A stretch of 64,000 bases of DNA from Streptomyces sp. Je 1-332 (GTDB lineage: Bacteria > Actinomycetota > Actinomycetes > Streptomycetales > Streptomycetaceae): contig NZ_CP160402.1 in NCBI RefSeq assembly GCF_040730185.1, forward strand, positions 8,210,400 to 8,274,399. The letters are read 5' to 3'. Of this stretch, positions 1-8,954 are shown piece after piece; the first letter of the stretch is position 1, and each line of letters starts with the position of its first letter. The notes under the pieces were generated by a model. It saw nothing but the letters and a program-made list of their open reading frames with translations. It did no database searches and was not told the origin of the DNA. The position numbers and the translations under genes were made by a program.

Positions 1-657
1 GATGGCAGCCGCGGTTGTCTCGATACGGCGCAGGGGACGCAGCCCGGCGTGCACGGCGAACCATCCGATGACGCCCAGCAGAACGAGAACCAGCGTATCG
101 ATCATCAGCATCCGCAGCCCCAGCTGCCGGATCGTGCTGCTCACCGGTTCCAGCGAGCCCGCCACCACGATGCTGCCGTACCCGCGCGACACGGTCCCCT
201 GTTGCTGCCTGGGGGAAGGTAGTGGCTGGGCGATCACGCGCCAGTCGTTGCCGTCACCCGCTGCCTGAAAGGGGTGCACGCCGCGGGCGTTGATCGCCCC
301 CGCGTTCAAGCGTGGCAGACGGGGCGGCGCCCCCCTCGCGGGGCGCAGGGTCTGCGCCACGGTGCCGTCCGCACGCAGACGAGCCGCGTAGACGTCACCG
401 GTCAGCTCCCGCTCGACCGCTTCGCGCACCTTCGGCGCGGTGGCACCGGTGCCCGCTTCTGTGTCCGGGAACCGCGCCGCCGCGGTGGCGGCCGTACGCA
501 ACCGCTCGTCGAGCTGGTCGACCAGCTGCCGCTGGAGGAGCGTGACCAGCAGCGCGTTGCTGGCGAGCAGCGCGGTGACAACCAGCAGCAGACAGATGAT
601 CACCAGACGGGCCCGCAGCGACAGACGCCAGTCACGGCGGCGGATCGACGGTGTCAT
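1..657 (-). CDS. sensor histidine kinase, N-terminal part (runs off window)
   Basis: Membrane sensor kinase whose C-terminal HAMP, HisKA and ATPase domains lie beyond the window edge. The 219 visible codons start at an ATG two bases after the stop of the response regulator, so the two are translationally linked. A basic N-terminus leads into a first membrane helix (about residues 17-40). An extracytoplasmic sensor region of about 130 residues follows, then a second helix ending in WFAVHAGLRPLRRIE, which is the usual entry to a HAMP linker. It should phosphorylate the adjacent OmpR-type regulator and probably senses something handled by the ABC transporter upstream in the operon. The signal is not identifiable. 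Confidence 0.85.
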   Translation of the reverse strand, partial: MTPSIRRRDWRLSLRARLVIICLLLVVTALLASNALLVTLLQRQLVDQLDERLRTAATAAARFPDTEAGTGATAPKVREAVERELTGDVYAARLRADGTVAQTLRPARGAPPRLPRLNAGAINARGVHPFQAAGDGNDWRVIAQPLPSPRQQQGTVSRGYGSIVVAGSLEPVSSTIRQLGLRMLMIDTLVLVLLGVIGWFAVHAGLRPLRRIETTAAAI

Positions 658-659
658 CC

Positions 660-1364
660 TCATGCCCGGGGCCTGCGCAGGACGTAACCGGTGCCGCGCA
701 CGGTGTGGATGAGCTTGGTATCCGCCGTGTCGATCTTCCGGCGCAGGTAGCTGACGTAGGAGGCCACGATGGAGTCGTCGCCACCGAAGTCGTAATGCCA
801 TACCTGGTCCAGCAGTTGTTCGCGGGACAGGACCTGCCCGGCGTTCTCCATCATCACGCGCAGCAGGCTGAATTCGGTCGGGGACAGGAGCACGGGCATC
901 CCGCCGCGGGTGACGTGGTGGCTGTCGATGTCCATTTCCAGGTCACCCACGGTGAGGCGGTGGTCCTCGCGCTGAAGGCCGCTGGTGCGCCGCAGTACGG
1001 CCTGGATGCGGAGGATCAGCTCCTCCAGGTTGAACGGTTTGGTGACGTAGTCGTCCCCGCCCACCTTCAGTCCGCTGATCCGGTCCTCGGCCGCGTCCCG
1101 TGCGGTGAGGAAGAGGACCGGCGGGTGCTCCTGCCTTCCGGCCGGGCGTTCGCGCAGGCGGCGGGCGACCTCGAAGCCGTCGATGTCGGGCAGCATCACG
1201 TCCAGCACGATCAGGTCCGGGGACGTCTCGCGCACTGCCGTCAGTGCCTGGGAACCGGTCTCTGCTGAGGTCACCTGGAAGCCGGCCAGCTGCAGGCTCG
1301 CGGACAGCAGTTCGCGCAGAGTGGGCTCGTCCTCCACGAGGAGCAGGCGTTGTTTCGTCGTCAT
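660..1364 (-). CDS. OmpR/PhoB-family response regulator
   Basis: Two-component DNA-binding regulator of 234 residues, the normal length for the family. The receiver domain (about residues 5-120) has the acidic pair EDE near the N-terminus, the phospho-acceptor Asp in LIVLDVMLPDIDG and the Lys in VTKPF. The C-terminal winged helix (about 140-232) carries LSPTEFSLLRVMMENAGQVLSREQLLDQVW and ends in the typical VRGTGYVLR. It lies 51 bp downstream of an ABC permease gene and just before the kinase, all on the minus strand. The four genes look like one operon in which the two-component pair probably controls the transporter. Confidence 0.92.
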   Translation of the reverse strand: MTTKQRLLLVEDEPTLRELLSASLQLAGFQVTSAETGSQALTAVRETSPDLIVLDVMLPDIDGFEVARRLRERPAGRQEHPPVLFLTARDAAEDRISGLKVGGDDYVTKPFNLEELILRIQAVLRRTSGLQREDHRLTVGDLEMDIDSHHVTRGGMPVLLSPTEFSLLRVMMENAGQVLSREQLLDQVWHYDFGGDDSIVASYVSYLRRKIDTADTKLIHTVRGTGYVLRRPRA

Positions 1365-1415
1365 GGCATCCGTCCCCGACCGGTGATCTACTGCACGCTC
1401 AGTGTCGCTGCCGCA

Positions 1416-2297
1416 TCAGGCATCGCGCTTGCGGAACACGACGAACGCCGCCGCAAGGAGCGCGGTCACGCATCCTGCCATGACGCCCAGCCCGGTCCAG
1501 GGGGCCAGCAGGTCCGGGTCGCGGACAGCGGTGATGATCTGGCCTCCGGCGATGGGCGGCCAGAACTTCGAGACCCAGTCGCCGAGCGCGCCGGGCAGTG
1601 CGGGTGCGAACGCCTGGACGATGAGCATGACGCCGAACAGTGTCGTCACCGTCGCCGTGGTGGAGCGGATCAGCGTGCCCAGTGCCAATCCGAGGAGGGC
1701 AGCCAGGGCGAGATACAGGCCGCCGCCGAAGATGCCGCGCAGCGCCACGGCGTTCGTCAGGCCCAGGTGCGGAGCGCCCGCCCCGGAGAGCGACGCCTGC
1801 CCGATGAGGAAACCGGCCAGCGAGACCACGGCCCCGACCGGCAGCGTCACAGCCGTCAGAACCACTGTCTTCGCGCCCAGGACACGCGCCCGCTGGGGCA
1901 CCGAGGCAAGCGTGGGAACGATCGTGCGCGCCCCGTACTCCGCAGTCATCACCAGACCGCCCAGCAGCCCGAACGCGATCTGTGCCACCAGATAGCCCAT
2001 CAGACTGGTCGCCAGCGGGTCGAACGCAGCCCGGTCGGCGGGGGACAGGTCCGCGTACTCGCTGCCGGAGGACGAACCGTTCAGTGCGGCGAGCCCCACG
2101 GCGAAGACCAGCGCGCCCAGGATCACGAACAGCGTCGACCGCATCGTTCGGATCTTGATCCACTCGGCGTGCAGACTGTGCCGGAATCCGGCCCTGCCCG
2201 GCTCCGCATCCTGCGGAGCGGACCGTCGACCGCGTACGTGAGAAGGCAGCTCCGCCGAGTCCTGCCGCGGCTCGGGGTGTGTGAGGGGGTGGCTCAT
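1416..2297 (-). CDS. ABC-2 type transporter permease
   Basis: Integral membrane subunit of an ABC exporter, 293 residues. A cytoplasmic N-terminal tail with HAEWIKIRTMRSTLF precedes six predicted helices; this Glu-Trp/Lys-rich entry is typical of ABC-2 permeases that partner BcrA-like ATPases. Its ATG overlaps the stop of the ATPase gene by four bases (ATGA), which implies coupled translation. The protein ends in FRKRDA. The substrate is unknown; relatives export peptides, antibiotics or lipids. The family call is good, the substrate open. Confidence 0.85.
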   Translation of the reverse strand: MSHPLTHPEPRQDSAELPSHVRGRRSAPQDAEPGRAGFRHSLHAEWIKIRTMRSTLFVILGALVFAVGLAALNGSSSGSEYADLSPADRAAFDPLATSLMGYLVAQIAFGLLGGLVMTAEYGARTIVPTLASVPQRARVLGAKTVVLTAVTLPVGAVVSLAGFLIGQASLSGAGAPHLGLTNAVALRGIFGGGLYLALAALLGLALGTLIRSTTATVTTLFGVMLIVQAFAPALPGALGDWVSKFWPPIAGGQIITAVRDPDLLAPWTGLGVMAGCVTALLAAAFVVFRKRDA

Positions 2298-3208
2298 CGG
2301 TTCGTCTCCGTTTCAGCGTGGTACTCCACCGCATCGCGGGTCAGGTCCATGAATGCTCGTTCCAGGGATGCCTGACGCGGGGACAGCTCGTGCAGTTCCA
2401 CGCCGCCCGCTGCGGCAAGGGCTCCGATCTTGGCCGCTTCCAGGCCGGTGACCACCAGCCTGTCGTCGTCCTCGGCGCGCACTGCGGGGGCACCGGACAA
2501 CAACGACCGGAGTACCTCGGACTGAGGGGTACGCACCAAGACCTCGTGCTCGGAGTGCGCCTCGATGAAGCCCCGCATCGTGGTGTCGGCGATGAGTGTG
2601 CCGCGGCCGATGACGATGAGATGGTCAGCGGTCAGTTCCATCTCACTCATCAGGTGGCTGGACATCAGAACGGCGCGTCCCTCTGCGGCCATCCTGCGCA
2701 TGAGCGAGCGGATCCACACGATGCCCTCGGGGTCGAGACCGTTGAGGGGCTCGTCGAAGACGAGCACCGGCGGATCGCCCAGCAGCGCGGCGGCGATGCC
2801 GAGACGCTGCCGCATGCCCAGGGAATAGGTTCCTGCCCGCCGCCGGGACACCTTCTCCAGACCGACCTCGGCCAGTACCCGATCTACGCGGCTGCGCGGG
2901 ATCCCGTTGCCGGCGGCGAGAGCCAGTAGGTGATGGAAGGCAGTACGGCTGGGCAGAACGGCGCCAGGATCAAGGAGCGCCCCGACCGCCCTGAGCGGGG
3001 CCGGCTGGGCGCCGTACGCCCTCCCCATGACAGTCGCGGTACCCGAGTCGGCGGCGTCCAGGCCCAGAAGCATCCGGAGGGTGGTCGACTTGCCCGCGCC
3101 ATTGGGGCCCAGGAAGCCGGTCACCTCTCCTGGACGGACCCGAAAGGTCAGATCATCCACGGCGAGAACCTCGCCGTAGCGCTTGGTCAGTCCGCGTACT
3201 TCGATCAT
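2294..3208 (-). CDS. ABC transporter ATP-binding protein
   Basis: ATPase subunit that drives the permease encoded downstream. It has Walker A GPNGAGKST, a signature-like YSLGMRQR, Walker B VLVFDEPLNGLDP and the switch His in SSH. The C-terminal extension of about 80 residues, with an ELSPRQASLERAFMDLT-type ending, is usual for the BcrA/CcmA-like branch. I chose the ATG at 3208 (304 residues) because GGGGAGA stands about six bases upstream; a start six codons earlier lacks such a site. First gene of the minus-strand ABC-regulator-kinase operon. Confidence 0.9.
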   Translation of the reverse strand: MIEVRGLTKRYGEVLAVDDLTFRVRPGEVTGFLGPNGAGKSTTLRMLLGLDAADSGTATVMGRAYGAQPAPLRAVGALLDPGAVLPSRTAFHHLLALAAGNGIPRSRVDRVLAEVGLEKVSRRRAGTYSLGMRQRLGIAAALLGDPPVLVFDEPLNGLDPEGIVWIRSLMRRMAAEGRAVLMSSHLMSEMELTADHLIVIGRGTLIADTTMRGFIEAHSEHEVLVRTPQSEVLRSLLSGAPAVRAEDDDRLVVTGLEAAKIGALAAAGGVELHELSPRQASLERAFMDLTRDAVEYHAETETNR

Positions 3209-3543
3209 CGAGTCTCCCCAGGCCATCGGTGGCAGTAGTGCCCGTGGCGTTCACGAACACCGCACCAGCGTCGTGGCCGGAGATGGGAGCGCATGGAAGA
3301 ACATGAACGCCGCATGGGAACGGCGATCCTGTGACCTGCCGCTATCGGACAGGCAGCGCGTGAAGGGGGGAGCCTCACATGAATCTCACATGCGGGCACG
3401 CTCCCCAGAGGCACGGGCGTTGCATACGCCCGCCCGGGCAGGCCTCGGGCCCGGCGAGTCTTGCGCCATGCTGTGCCCAGCGGGCCGCACCTTGACCGTT
3501 GCCATAGAACTTGGATCGCCGATGGAACTTCGATTGCCGTCGG
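3209..3543. other. intergenic, no gene recognised
   Basis: Holds the upstream region of the minus-strand ABC operon. No open frame with family character was seen on either strand and no clear promoter hexamers stood out. Confidence 0.5.
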
Positions 3544-3810
3544 CTACCAGGAGGTCTTGCGTCCTGCCTCGGTCAGCGTGAGGGTCAGGTGGCCGATCCA
3601 CTCGCCGTCGTCGGGGTACGCCCGGTTGGCGTCGTCGACCAGGACCGCGGGCAACTCATCGCGCGCGATGGCTCTGCCGGGCAGAAAGCCTCTGCTGCCG
3701 TTAGGTGTGATCCAGGGGGTGACACGGCAGACGTCGATCCACCCGCTGTCCACGAGCGGCAGCAAGACACGCAGTGGTTGGAGACCGCGCGGGAGTGCGT
3801 GAGTCGGTGA
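3544..3810 (-). pseudogene. C-terminal remnant of a small conserved hypothetical protein
   Basis: A minus-strand frame reads LPRGLQPLRVLLPLVDSGW, then VTPWITPNGSRGF, and ends in EWIGHLTLTLTEAGRKTSW with a TAG stop. Composition and phrasing look like a real streptomycete protein tail, not a shadow, but no start codon with a ribosome site is present and the upstream part is missing. Function unknown. It may be an intact short protein from a TTG at 3765 (73 residues), though I favour a truncated gene. Confidence 0.35.
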
Positions 3811-3957
3811 TTGGCCGAATGAAACCTAGGGCCTGTGCAGGTCCTGCTTTGCGATGCTTACCGCCGGGCTGGATGCGGCCCCCAAAGATGTGCACGAAGT
3901 CATCGGGGGCATCGCTGCTGTCCCCAGATGTGAGTACTCAACATGACGGAGAACGGT

Positions 3958-4791
3958 ATGGAGCCATCAGAACTCCGCCGCGCAGTTGAAGCGGCACGGG
4001 CGACTGCTTTGGAGCTGGGCCTTCCGGTCGACGATGCGATCGTCATCCACAACTCGGACCGCGTCGCGGTCCGCCTGGTCCCTGGCGATGTTCTGGTTCG
4101 GGTCGCACCTTCAAGGCAGCTGGTTGATTCCGAGTTTGAAGTAGAGGTTGCTCGCCGTCTCACCAGCGCCAACGCGCCCGTGGCTGAGCTCGATCCTCGG
4201 GTCGAGCCTCGAGTCTATGTGCGTGACGGCTTCGTCATCTCGCTGTGGACCTACTACGAACCGGTGGGTTCAGAGATCACACCGGCCGACTACGCAGACG
4301 TATTCCTGCGGCACCATGCCGCCCTGCGCCAGGTCGATCTGGACGCACCGCATTTCACCGATCGAGTCGCCGTGGCAGTGAGAGTGGTGAACGACCGGGA
4401 TCAGTCCCCCGAGATGCCCGATCCTGACCGGGAACTCGTCAGCGGCACACTCACTGGACTGAACGCCGCGGCCGGCATCGACAAAGCCAGAGACCAGCTC
4501 CTGCACGGCGAGCCTCACCCGGGCAACCTCTTGAACACGAGGAGAGGGCCGCTCTTCGTAGACCTCGCCACCTGCTGCCGTGGACCGATCGAGTTCGACC
4601 TCGCCCACGCCCCCGAAGAAGTGGGAAAGCATTATGCGGGGGCTGACCACGCCCTGATCCACCGGTGCCGCGCCCTGAACTGGGCGATGTTCTGCGCCTG
4701 GCGCTGGCGCAGAGACGATCAAATGCCGGAACGGGACCACTGGAGAGTGGAGGGCCTCAACCAGGTTCGTGCGGCACTCGATCGCTGCTGA
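3958..4791 (+). CDS. aminoglycoside phosphotransferase-family protein
   Basis: Kinase-like (APH/choline kinase fold) protein of 277 residues. The catalytic loop is HGEPHPGN (about residues 183-190), a Glu-Pro variant of HGDLHxxN common in actinobacterial relatives, followed by the metal-binding Asp in LFVDLATC. The N-terminal lobe has VRLVPGDVLVRVAP, the usual beta-strand pair. I chose the ATG at 3958 because GGAG lies six bases before it; an ATG at 3943 is the alternative. Substrate unknown: antibiotic, sugar or small alcohol. Monocistronic by position. Confidence 0.75.
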   Translation: MEPSELRRAVEAARATALELGLPVDDAIVIHNSDRVAVRLVPGDVLVRVAPSRQLVDSEFEVEVARRLTSANAPVAELDPRVEPRVYVRDGFVISLWTYYEPVGSEITPADYADVFLRHHAALRQVDLDAPHFTDRVAVAVRVVNDRDQSPEMPDPDRELVSGTLTGLNAAAGIDKARDQLLHGEPHPGNLLNTRRGPLFVDLATCCRGPIEFDLAHAPEEVGKHYAGADHALIHRCRALNWAMFCAWRWRRDDQMPERDHWRVEGLNQVRAALDRC

Positions 4792-4996
4792 CCGAGCTGA
4801 ACTCGACCGGTCTGAAAGACCCCCGCCTCGTGCCCAGGTCAACGACCCGGACGAGTCCCATGGCCGACCGGGCAAGTGCCGAATCCGCCGCCCTAGCCGA
4901 GGAGTTGGACGCACCCCGGTCCCGAACGAGCCGACATGGTGCCGCCTCACGGCGAACGCCGCAGCCCGGACAACGGAACTTTGAAGGAGGCTTGTG

Positions 4997-5413
4997 ATGA
5001 CGAAGGCGCGGGACATCATGACCGGCGGGGCGCAGTGCATCTGCGCGCAGGAGAGTGTGCTGAACGCCGCACGCAAGATGAAGGACCTCGGGGCAGGGGC
5101 GCTGCCGATCTGCGGCACCGACAACAGGCTCAAGGGTGTGCTCACCGACCGCGACATCGTGGTCAAGGCCCTGGGCGCGGGCAGGGATCCCGCCACCTGC
5201 CAGGCCGGCGAACTCGCGCAGAGCGAGGCGGTGACCATCGGAGCCGATGACGACGCGGAAGAGATCCTGCGCACGATGACCGCGCACAAGGTGCGACGGC
5301 TGCCGGTCGTTGACGGACACGACCTGGTCGGCATGGTCGCCCAGGCCGATGTGGCCCGCTCCCTGCCCGACCCGAAGGTCGGCGTTCTCATCGAAGCCCT
5401 GTCCAGCGACTGA
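4997..5413 (+). CDS. CBS-domain protein
   Basis: Stand-alone tandem CBS protein of 138 residues. Each half carries the CBS pattern: ARDIMTGGAQCI with LKGVLTDRDIV, then SEAVTIGADDDAEEIL with VGMVAQADVA. Such pairs form a Bateman module that binds adenosine nucleotides and regulates partner enzymes or channels. GGAGG sits six bases before the ATG at 4997; a GTG at 4994 is too close to it. No partner gene is adjacent, so the regulated process cannot be named. Confidence 0.9.
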   Translation: MTKARDIMTGGAQCICAQESVLNAARKMKDLGAGALPICGTDNRLKGVLTDRDIVVKALGAGRDPATCQAGELAQSEAVTIGADDDAEEILRTMTAHKVRRLPVVDGHDLVGMVAQADVARSLPDPKVGVLIEALSSD

Positions 5414-5613
5414 CTTCCGGCTGCCACACGGTGAAGGAGCCGACGCCCGCGACGGCACGGTCGATCTCGGGCGAGATGATCCACGCTGGACAAACCTGCC
5501 GCCTCGACGCCCCTCACCATCGAGATCACGATCTACGGTGCTGAGGAGAAGGGGGAGGGCGGATAACCGACCGGAATCGGTACCACCACCTCGTGTTGGT
5601 CCGTGGTCACCAC

Positions 5614-6384
5614 TCATGCGGTGGCGGAGGCCACGAAGATGGGAATGGCGATAAGGAGGTGGCCGGTCTCGGCGCGTCGGCGCTGGTCGGTGAGCCATTC
5701 GTTGGCCTGGTCGCGGCCGACGGCTCCGCTGGCGCAGGCTGGTTCGGCGATCCTCGAGAGCAGTGACAGCATCTCGGGACCGTTGAACACGCTGGTATGC
5801 ACCTCGACTGAGACGTCCTTGAAGCCGCCGTCCAGGAGCATGCGGCGGTACTGGCGGCCCGCGCGGGGCGTGGCCAGGAGGTCGGCGCGGGCCTGCACGA
5901 TCCTGCGGGTGAGCGCCGCGTCATCCGAGTCGATCATGATGGCGTCCCAGTCCTGACCGACCAGGACGATGCCGCCGCCCGGGCACAGGACCCGTCGTGC
6001 CTCCTCCACCGCGTGTCCTGGCTCGCGAAGTAAGTGCAAGACCTTGTCAGCACGGTAGCCGTGCACGCTCTTGTCGGCGAATGGCAGAGCCTCTGCTTCC
6101 GCTTGCCGGAAGTCGCCTGCCGGCCACCGTTGCCGGGCGGCGGTCAGCATCTCAGGGTCGGGTTCCACGCCCACAGCGTGGACGCCGTGGGCGGCCATCT
6201 CGGCGACAGCGCGTCCAGCGCCGCAGCCGACGTCCACGACGGTCGTGCTTGGTGCGAGAGACAGCAGTTCGTAGGACCGGGCCCGCAACAGGGCCGCGTC
6301 CGGCATCTGGTCCGCGGCGTCGAGGACGGCCAGCAGGGCTTCGGTGTCACGGTGCTCTTGCACCGCTTCCTGGTTCTTGTCCAT
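5614..6384 (-). CDS. SAM-dependent methyltransferase
   Basis: Class I methyltransferase of 256 residues. Motif I is VVDVGCGAGRAV, the acidic end of strand beta2 is in VGVEPDPEM, and motif post-I lies around AEALPFADKS. It belongs to the UbiE/Methyltransf_11 type acting on small molecules. The chosen ATG (6384) lies almost exactly where transcription should begin from the divergent MerR-type promoter, so the mRNA may be leaderless; an upstream ATG at 6393 gives MTSMDK. It is divergent from a MerR regulator that probably activates it. Confidence 0.85.
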   Translation of the reverse strand: MDKNQEAVQEHRDTEALLAVLDAADQMPDAALLRARSYELLSLAPSTTVVDVGCGAGRAVAEMAAHGVHAVGVEPDPEMLTAARQRWPAGDFRQAEAEALPFADKSVHGYRADKVLHLLREPGHAVEEARRVLCPGGGIVLVGQDWDAIMIDSDDAALTRRIVQARADLLATPRAGRQYRRMLLDGGFKDVSVEVHTSVFNGPEMLSLLSRIAEPACASGAVGRDQANEWLTDQRRRAETGHLLIAIPIFVASATA

Positions 6385-6391
6385 GGACGTC

Positions 6392-6422
6392 ATGCTGCGA
6401 CTTAATGTTGACATGAAGTCAA
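6392..6422 (-). promoter_or_regulatory. MerR-type promoter/operator
   Basis: A near-perfect inverted repeat, ACTTAATGT-TG-ACATGAAGT (6400-6419, one mismatch), sits between -35 TTGACT (6422-6417) and a weak -10 CAGCAT (6397-6392) for the minus-strand methyltransferase. The 19-bp spacer is the overlong spacing that MerR activators correct. Placement between the divergent genes supports control by the adjacent regulator. Confidence 0.6.
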
Positions 6423-6445
6423 GCGATGACGGCGGGGCCGACTCG

Positions 6446-6874
6446 ATGAGTATCGGCGCCCTAGCGGCACGGTTCGGCCTGGCCACGCACGCGCTGCGGC
6501 ATTGGGAGACGGTGGGTCTGTTACACCCCGTACGGGACGCCGGCGGACGCCGCCGCTACGGTGCGGACGACCTCACCCGCGTGGCGACGATCCTCATGTT
6601 GAAGGAGGCCGGCCTGGGCCTGAGCACCATCAAGAGCTTGTCCGCAACCGTCGACCGTGCCACCCGGCACGAGATCCTACGTCCCACGGCCGAGGAACTC
6701 CGGTCGAGGGTTGCGGCGGCCCAGGCTTCGTTGGAGCTCATCGAGGGCGGCCTGAACTGCACACACGAGGATGTCACTCAGTGCCCGACCTACCGCGGCC
6801 TCCTCGCCGAGCGGGCCGCCCAGCGAAGCCCGTCCGAAGAGGGAATGATCCTCGCCGTGGCACCAGCTTCATGA
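6446..6874 (+). CDS. MerR-family transcriptional regulator
   Basis: Regulator of 142 residues. The N-terminal winged helix reads MSIGALAARFGLATHALRHWE and then GGRRRYGADDL, the classic MerR recognition pattern. A dimerisation helix follows, and the C-terminus carries two cysteines (NCTHEDVTQC) that could bind an effector. The ATG at 6446 fits the family start (IGxLA within a few residues); an in-frame ATG at 6413 lies inside the operator. It likely senses a small molecule and activates the divergent methyltransferase. Confidence 0.85.
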   Translation: MSIGALAARFGLATHALRHWETVGLLHPVRDAGGRRRYGADDLTRVATILMLKEAGLGLSTIKSLSATVDRATRHEILRPTAEELRSRVAAAQASLELIEGGLNCTHEDVTQCPTYRGLLAERAAQRSPSEEGMILAVAPAS

Positions 6875-7151
6875 GACCCCGGCGATGCCTCGCAACAACG
6901 GCTACGGAATGACATCCAACCCATGCGGTGGGCCTGCCGAGTTGTCGAGTTGTGAGGCGGAAACCTGGGATCTTCACTGACCTGCAGGCCCGCGCCGACA
7001 CGAAGGACGGGATCACCCAGCCGACCTGTCAGCAGGGCCAACGTGCGTCCGAACCCACGCCCGGCTGCATCGCCCGAAAGCTGGACCCTTCCTTGCGAGA
7101 GCGGTACGACCGGCCGTCACTCGACGAACTCCATCCACCAGACTTAAAGGC
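6875..7151. other. gap before IS element
   Basis: No coding frame with family character on either strand. The right edge abuts the left inverted repeat of the IS5-family element. Confidence 0.5.
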
Positions 7152-7152
7152 G

Positions 7153-7527
7153 CTAACAAAGCCGTTGGACGTGGCGGTGGGTGATCAGGCAGACGGCGAG
7201 ACCGAGGAAGGCCTCATGGATGTCGTCGCGCCGTTCCCAGCGGATGCGCAGGCGGCGGAAGCCGTGGAGCCAGGCGATGGTGCGCTCGACGACGTAGCGG
7301 AAGATGCCCAGGCCGGTGCCGTGTGGCTCGCCTCGTTTCGCGATCACGGGGCGGATGCCGCGCTGCCAGAGCAGGCGGCGGTACTTGTCGTGGTCGTAGC
7401 CGCGGTCGGCGAGAAGCGCGTCAGGGCGTCGGCGCGGTCTGCCGACCCGTCCCGCGACGGCTGGGATCTTGTCGAGCAGGGGCAGGAGTTGGGTGACGTC
7501 GTTGCGGTTTCCGCCGGTCAGGGTCAC
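7153..7527 (-). CDS. IS5-family transposase, frame B
   Basis: C-terminal half (124 residues). It carries the second catalytic Asp in LLADRGYDHDKYR and the catalytic Glu in VVERTIAWLHGFRRLR. The true frame extends upstream of the listed start as KHHLIVDGQGIP read in the same frame, which supports synthesis by frameshifting from frame A rather than independent initiation. The stop codon lies within the left inverted repeat. Confidence 0.85.
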   Translation of the reverse strand: MTLTGGNRNDVTQLLPLLDKIPAVAGRVGRPRRRPDALLADRGYDHDKYRRLLWQRGIRPVIAKRGEPHGTGLGIFRYVVERTIAWLHGFRRLRIRWERRDDIHEAFLGLAVCLITHRHVQRLC

Positions 7528-7997
7528 TGCGAGCGGGATGCCCTGGCCGTCGACGATGAGGTGGTGCTTGCTGCCCGGCCGTGCGCGGTCGACCGGGCTG
7601 GGCCCGCTTTTGGGCCTTTACGAGCTGCCCTGACGTGGGAGGAGTCGATCACCGTCCGGCCCCAGTCGATCTGGTTCTTCGAGCGCAGCTTCTCCAGCAG
7701 GACGACGTGGAGTTGGTCCCAGACGCCGGCGTCATTCCAGGCGGCCAGGCGCCGCCAACAGGTCATTCCCGAGCCGAAGCCAAGCTCCTGGGGCAGATAC
7801 TCCCACTGGATGCCGGTATGCAGCACGAACAAGATCCCGCACAGGGCCTGCCGATCGGGCACCCGCGGTCTGCCCTGTGCCAGCTTCGGTCCAGGCTCGG
7901 GCAGCAACGGCTCGATAAGCGACCACAGTTCATCCGACACGATCCACGGCCGCGACTGACGTTTCGCCACAACCAGACCAACGAGCCGACGCGCCAA
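7524..7997 (-). CDS. IS5-family transposase, frame A
   Basis: N-terminal half of the transposase (157 residues). It has the DUF4096-type region WIVSDELWSLIEPLLPEPGP, then LCGILFVLHTGIQWEYLP and the first catalytic Asp in VIDSSHVRA. After about residue 130 the frame loses family sense, which continues in frame B. A run AAAGGCCCAAAAG near the switch is a plausible slippery site, so a frameshift fusion is expected for the active protein. Confidence 0.85.
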   Translation of the reverse strand: MARRLVGLVVAKRQSRPWIVSDELWSLIEPLLPEPGPKLAQGRPRVPDRQALCGILFVLHTGIQWEYLPQELGFGSGMTCWRRLAAWNDAGVWDQLHVVLLEKLRSKNQIDWGRTVIDSSHVRAARKGPKAGPARSTAHGRAASTTSSSTARASRSQ

Positions 7998-8029
7998 GAG
8001 TCACATGATCAACCGCTTTTGTTAGAAGC

Positions 8030-8689
8030 AGTAAGTCCGAAGGGCCCACCGGTAAACAGGAAACGGCCGTCGTTGAGGTGAAGAACAACGGCAAGGCGAC
8101 GTGTACGCTGCGCGGCTACGCCGATGTGTCGCTGATGCAGGGCAAGACGAGTGAGACGCTGCGCGACGCCAGCCAGCCCGAACCCAAGACGGTGTCTCTG
8201 GCACCGGGCAAGAGCACGCAGTTCACGCTGCTTTTCCTCAGCGAGAAGGACGAGCCGAAGCAGGCCCTCTCTCCCGACAAAGCGGTGGTGAAACTGCCCG
8301 GCAGTGACACCTCTTCCACCCTGCCGTGGAAGTGGGGGCCGGTGACCAAGCAAGAGGCGGCAACCCACCCGGGCAACTCCGTGGGACCCGTCGGAGCCAT
8401 GCTCCAGGCCGAAGGATCTCCCGCCGGCAAGGAAGTTGACTGCGGCAACGGTTGGAACAACTTGCGTGTCCACGCCGTGACAGCCAGGGACCACAAGGCT
8501 GCCTGCTCCATGGCACAGAAGGTATCCAGCGGCTACGGCAAAGCCGTAGAGGCGAAGAAGAGCGAACCGATCACGGTCACCGTGGACGGCAGCAACTGGA
8601 AGTGCCAGGAGCAGGAGAGCGACCCCAGCCCCTTCCAGCAGTGCGTGAACACCAAGGATTCAGCGGAGAAGGTCAAGCTGCTGTCCTGA
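8030..8689 (+). pseudogene. DUF4232-type secreted protein, 5' end removed by the IS
   Basis: About 219 in-frame codons to a TGA at 8687. The N-terminal part VEVKNNGKATCTLRGYADVSL is the DUF4232 start, with the Cys in CTLRGY typical of this extracytoplasmic domain. Signal peptide and lipobox are missing because the IS right end lies immediately upstream. A second Cys-rich section (VDCGNGWNN, NWKCQEQ, FQQCVNTK) follows. Without a secretion signal or start it is most likely dead. Role unknown. Confidence 0.65.
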
Positions 8690-8727
8690 ACCGGCATCAG
8701 AGGCGTGGAACTGCCGAGACGAGAGGC

Positions 8728-8772
8728 GAACACTGCGGCGCATTGCCCCCAGGGCAGTGCGCCGCAGTGTTC
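8728..8772. terminator. long hairpin, probable bidirectional terminator
   Basis: Arms of 21 bases (8728-8748 and 8752-8772) pair with one mismatch around a 3-base loop. It sits between the end of the DUF4232 frame and the end of a possible minus-strand frame, so it could stop both. No long U run follows, as is usual in streptomycetes. Confidence 0.75.
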
Positions 8773-8798
8773 CTCTCTGATTCCAGGCCGGGGTGGGT

Positions 8799-8954
8799 TC
8801 ACAGTGCAGCGCTCGCCTCGTCGTCCGGGAGCGGCTGCGGGGTGGGCGTGATGTCGTCCTGGGGCTGGTCGTCCTTCTTCTGTTCGTCCTGGCCTGCGCC
8901 CGGCTTCGGCTTGGGGTTGGTGAGCCAGGAGGTCACCTTGCCGCTGGCGGACAT
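8799..8954 (-). pseudogene. possible C-terminal fragment of an unknown protein
   Basis: The minus frame reads SGKVTSWLTNPKPKPGAG, then QKKDDQPQDD, and ends PLPDDEASAAL before a TGA. The Pro/Lys/Asp-rich tail looks like an extracytoplasmic or linker C-terminus. It ends abruptly at about 8954, where a plus-strand glycosidase scrap begins. It could be chance composition. Confidence 0.3.

Larger units (their letters stand above)
7152..8026 (-). mobile_element. IS5-family insertion sequence (IS427-like group), apparently complete
   Basis: About 875 bp bounded by imperfect inverted repeats: CTAACAAAGCCGTTGG on the left (7153-7168) and, read inward, CTAACAAAAGCGGTTGA on the right (to about 8025), matching at about 14 of 16 positions with one gap. 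It holds two overlapping minus-strand frames that together form one DDE transposase, the two-frame arrangement of this group. The right end lies inside a DUF4232 gene whose 5' part is missing. I could not define a target duplication with confidence. Confidence 0.8.
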
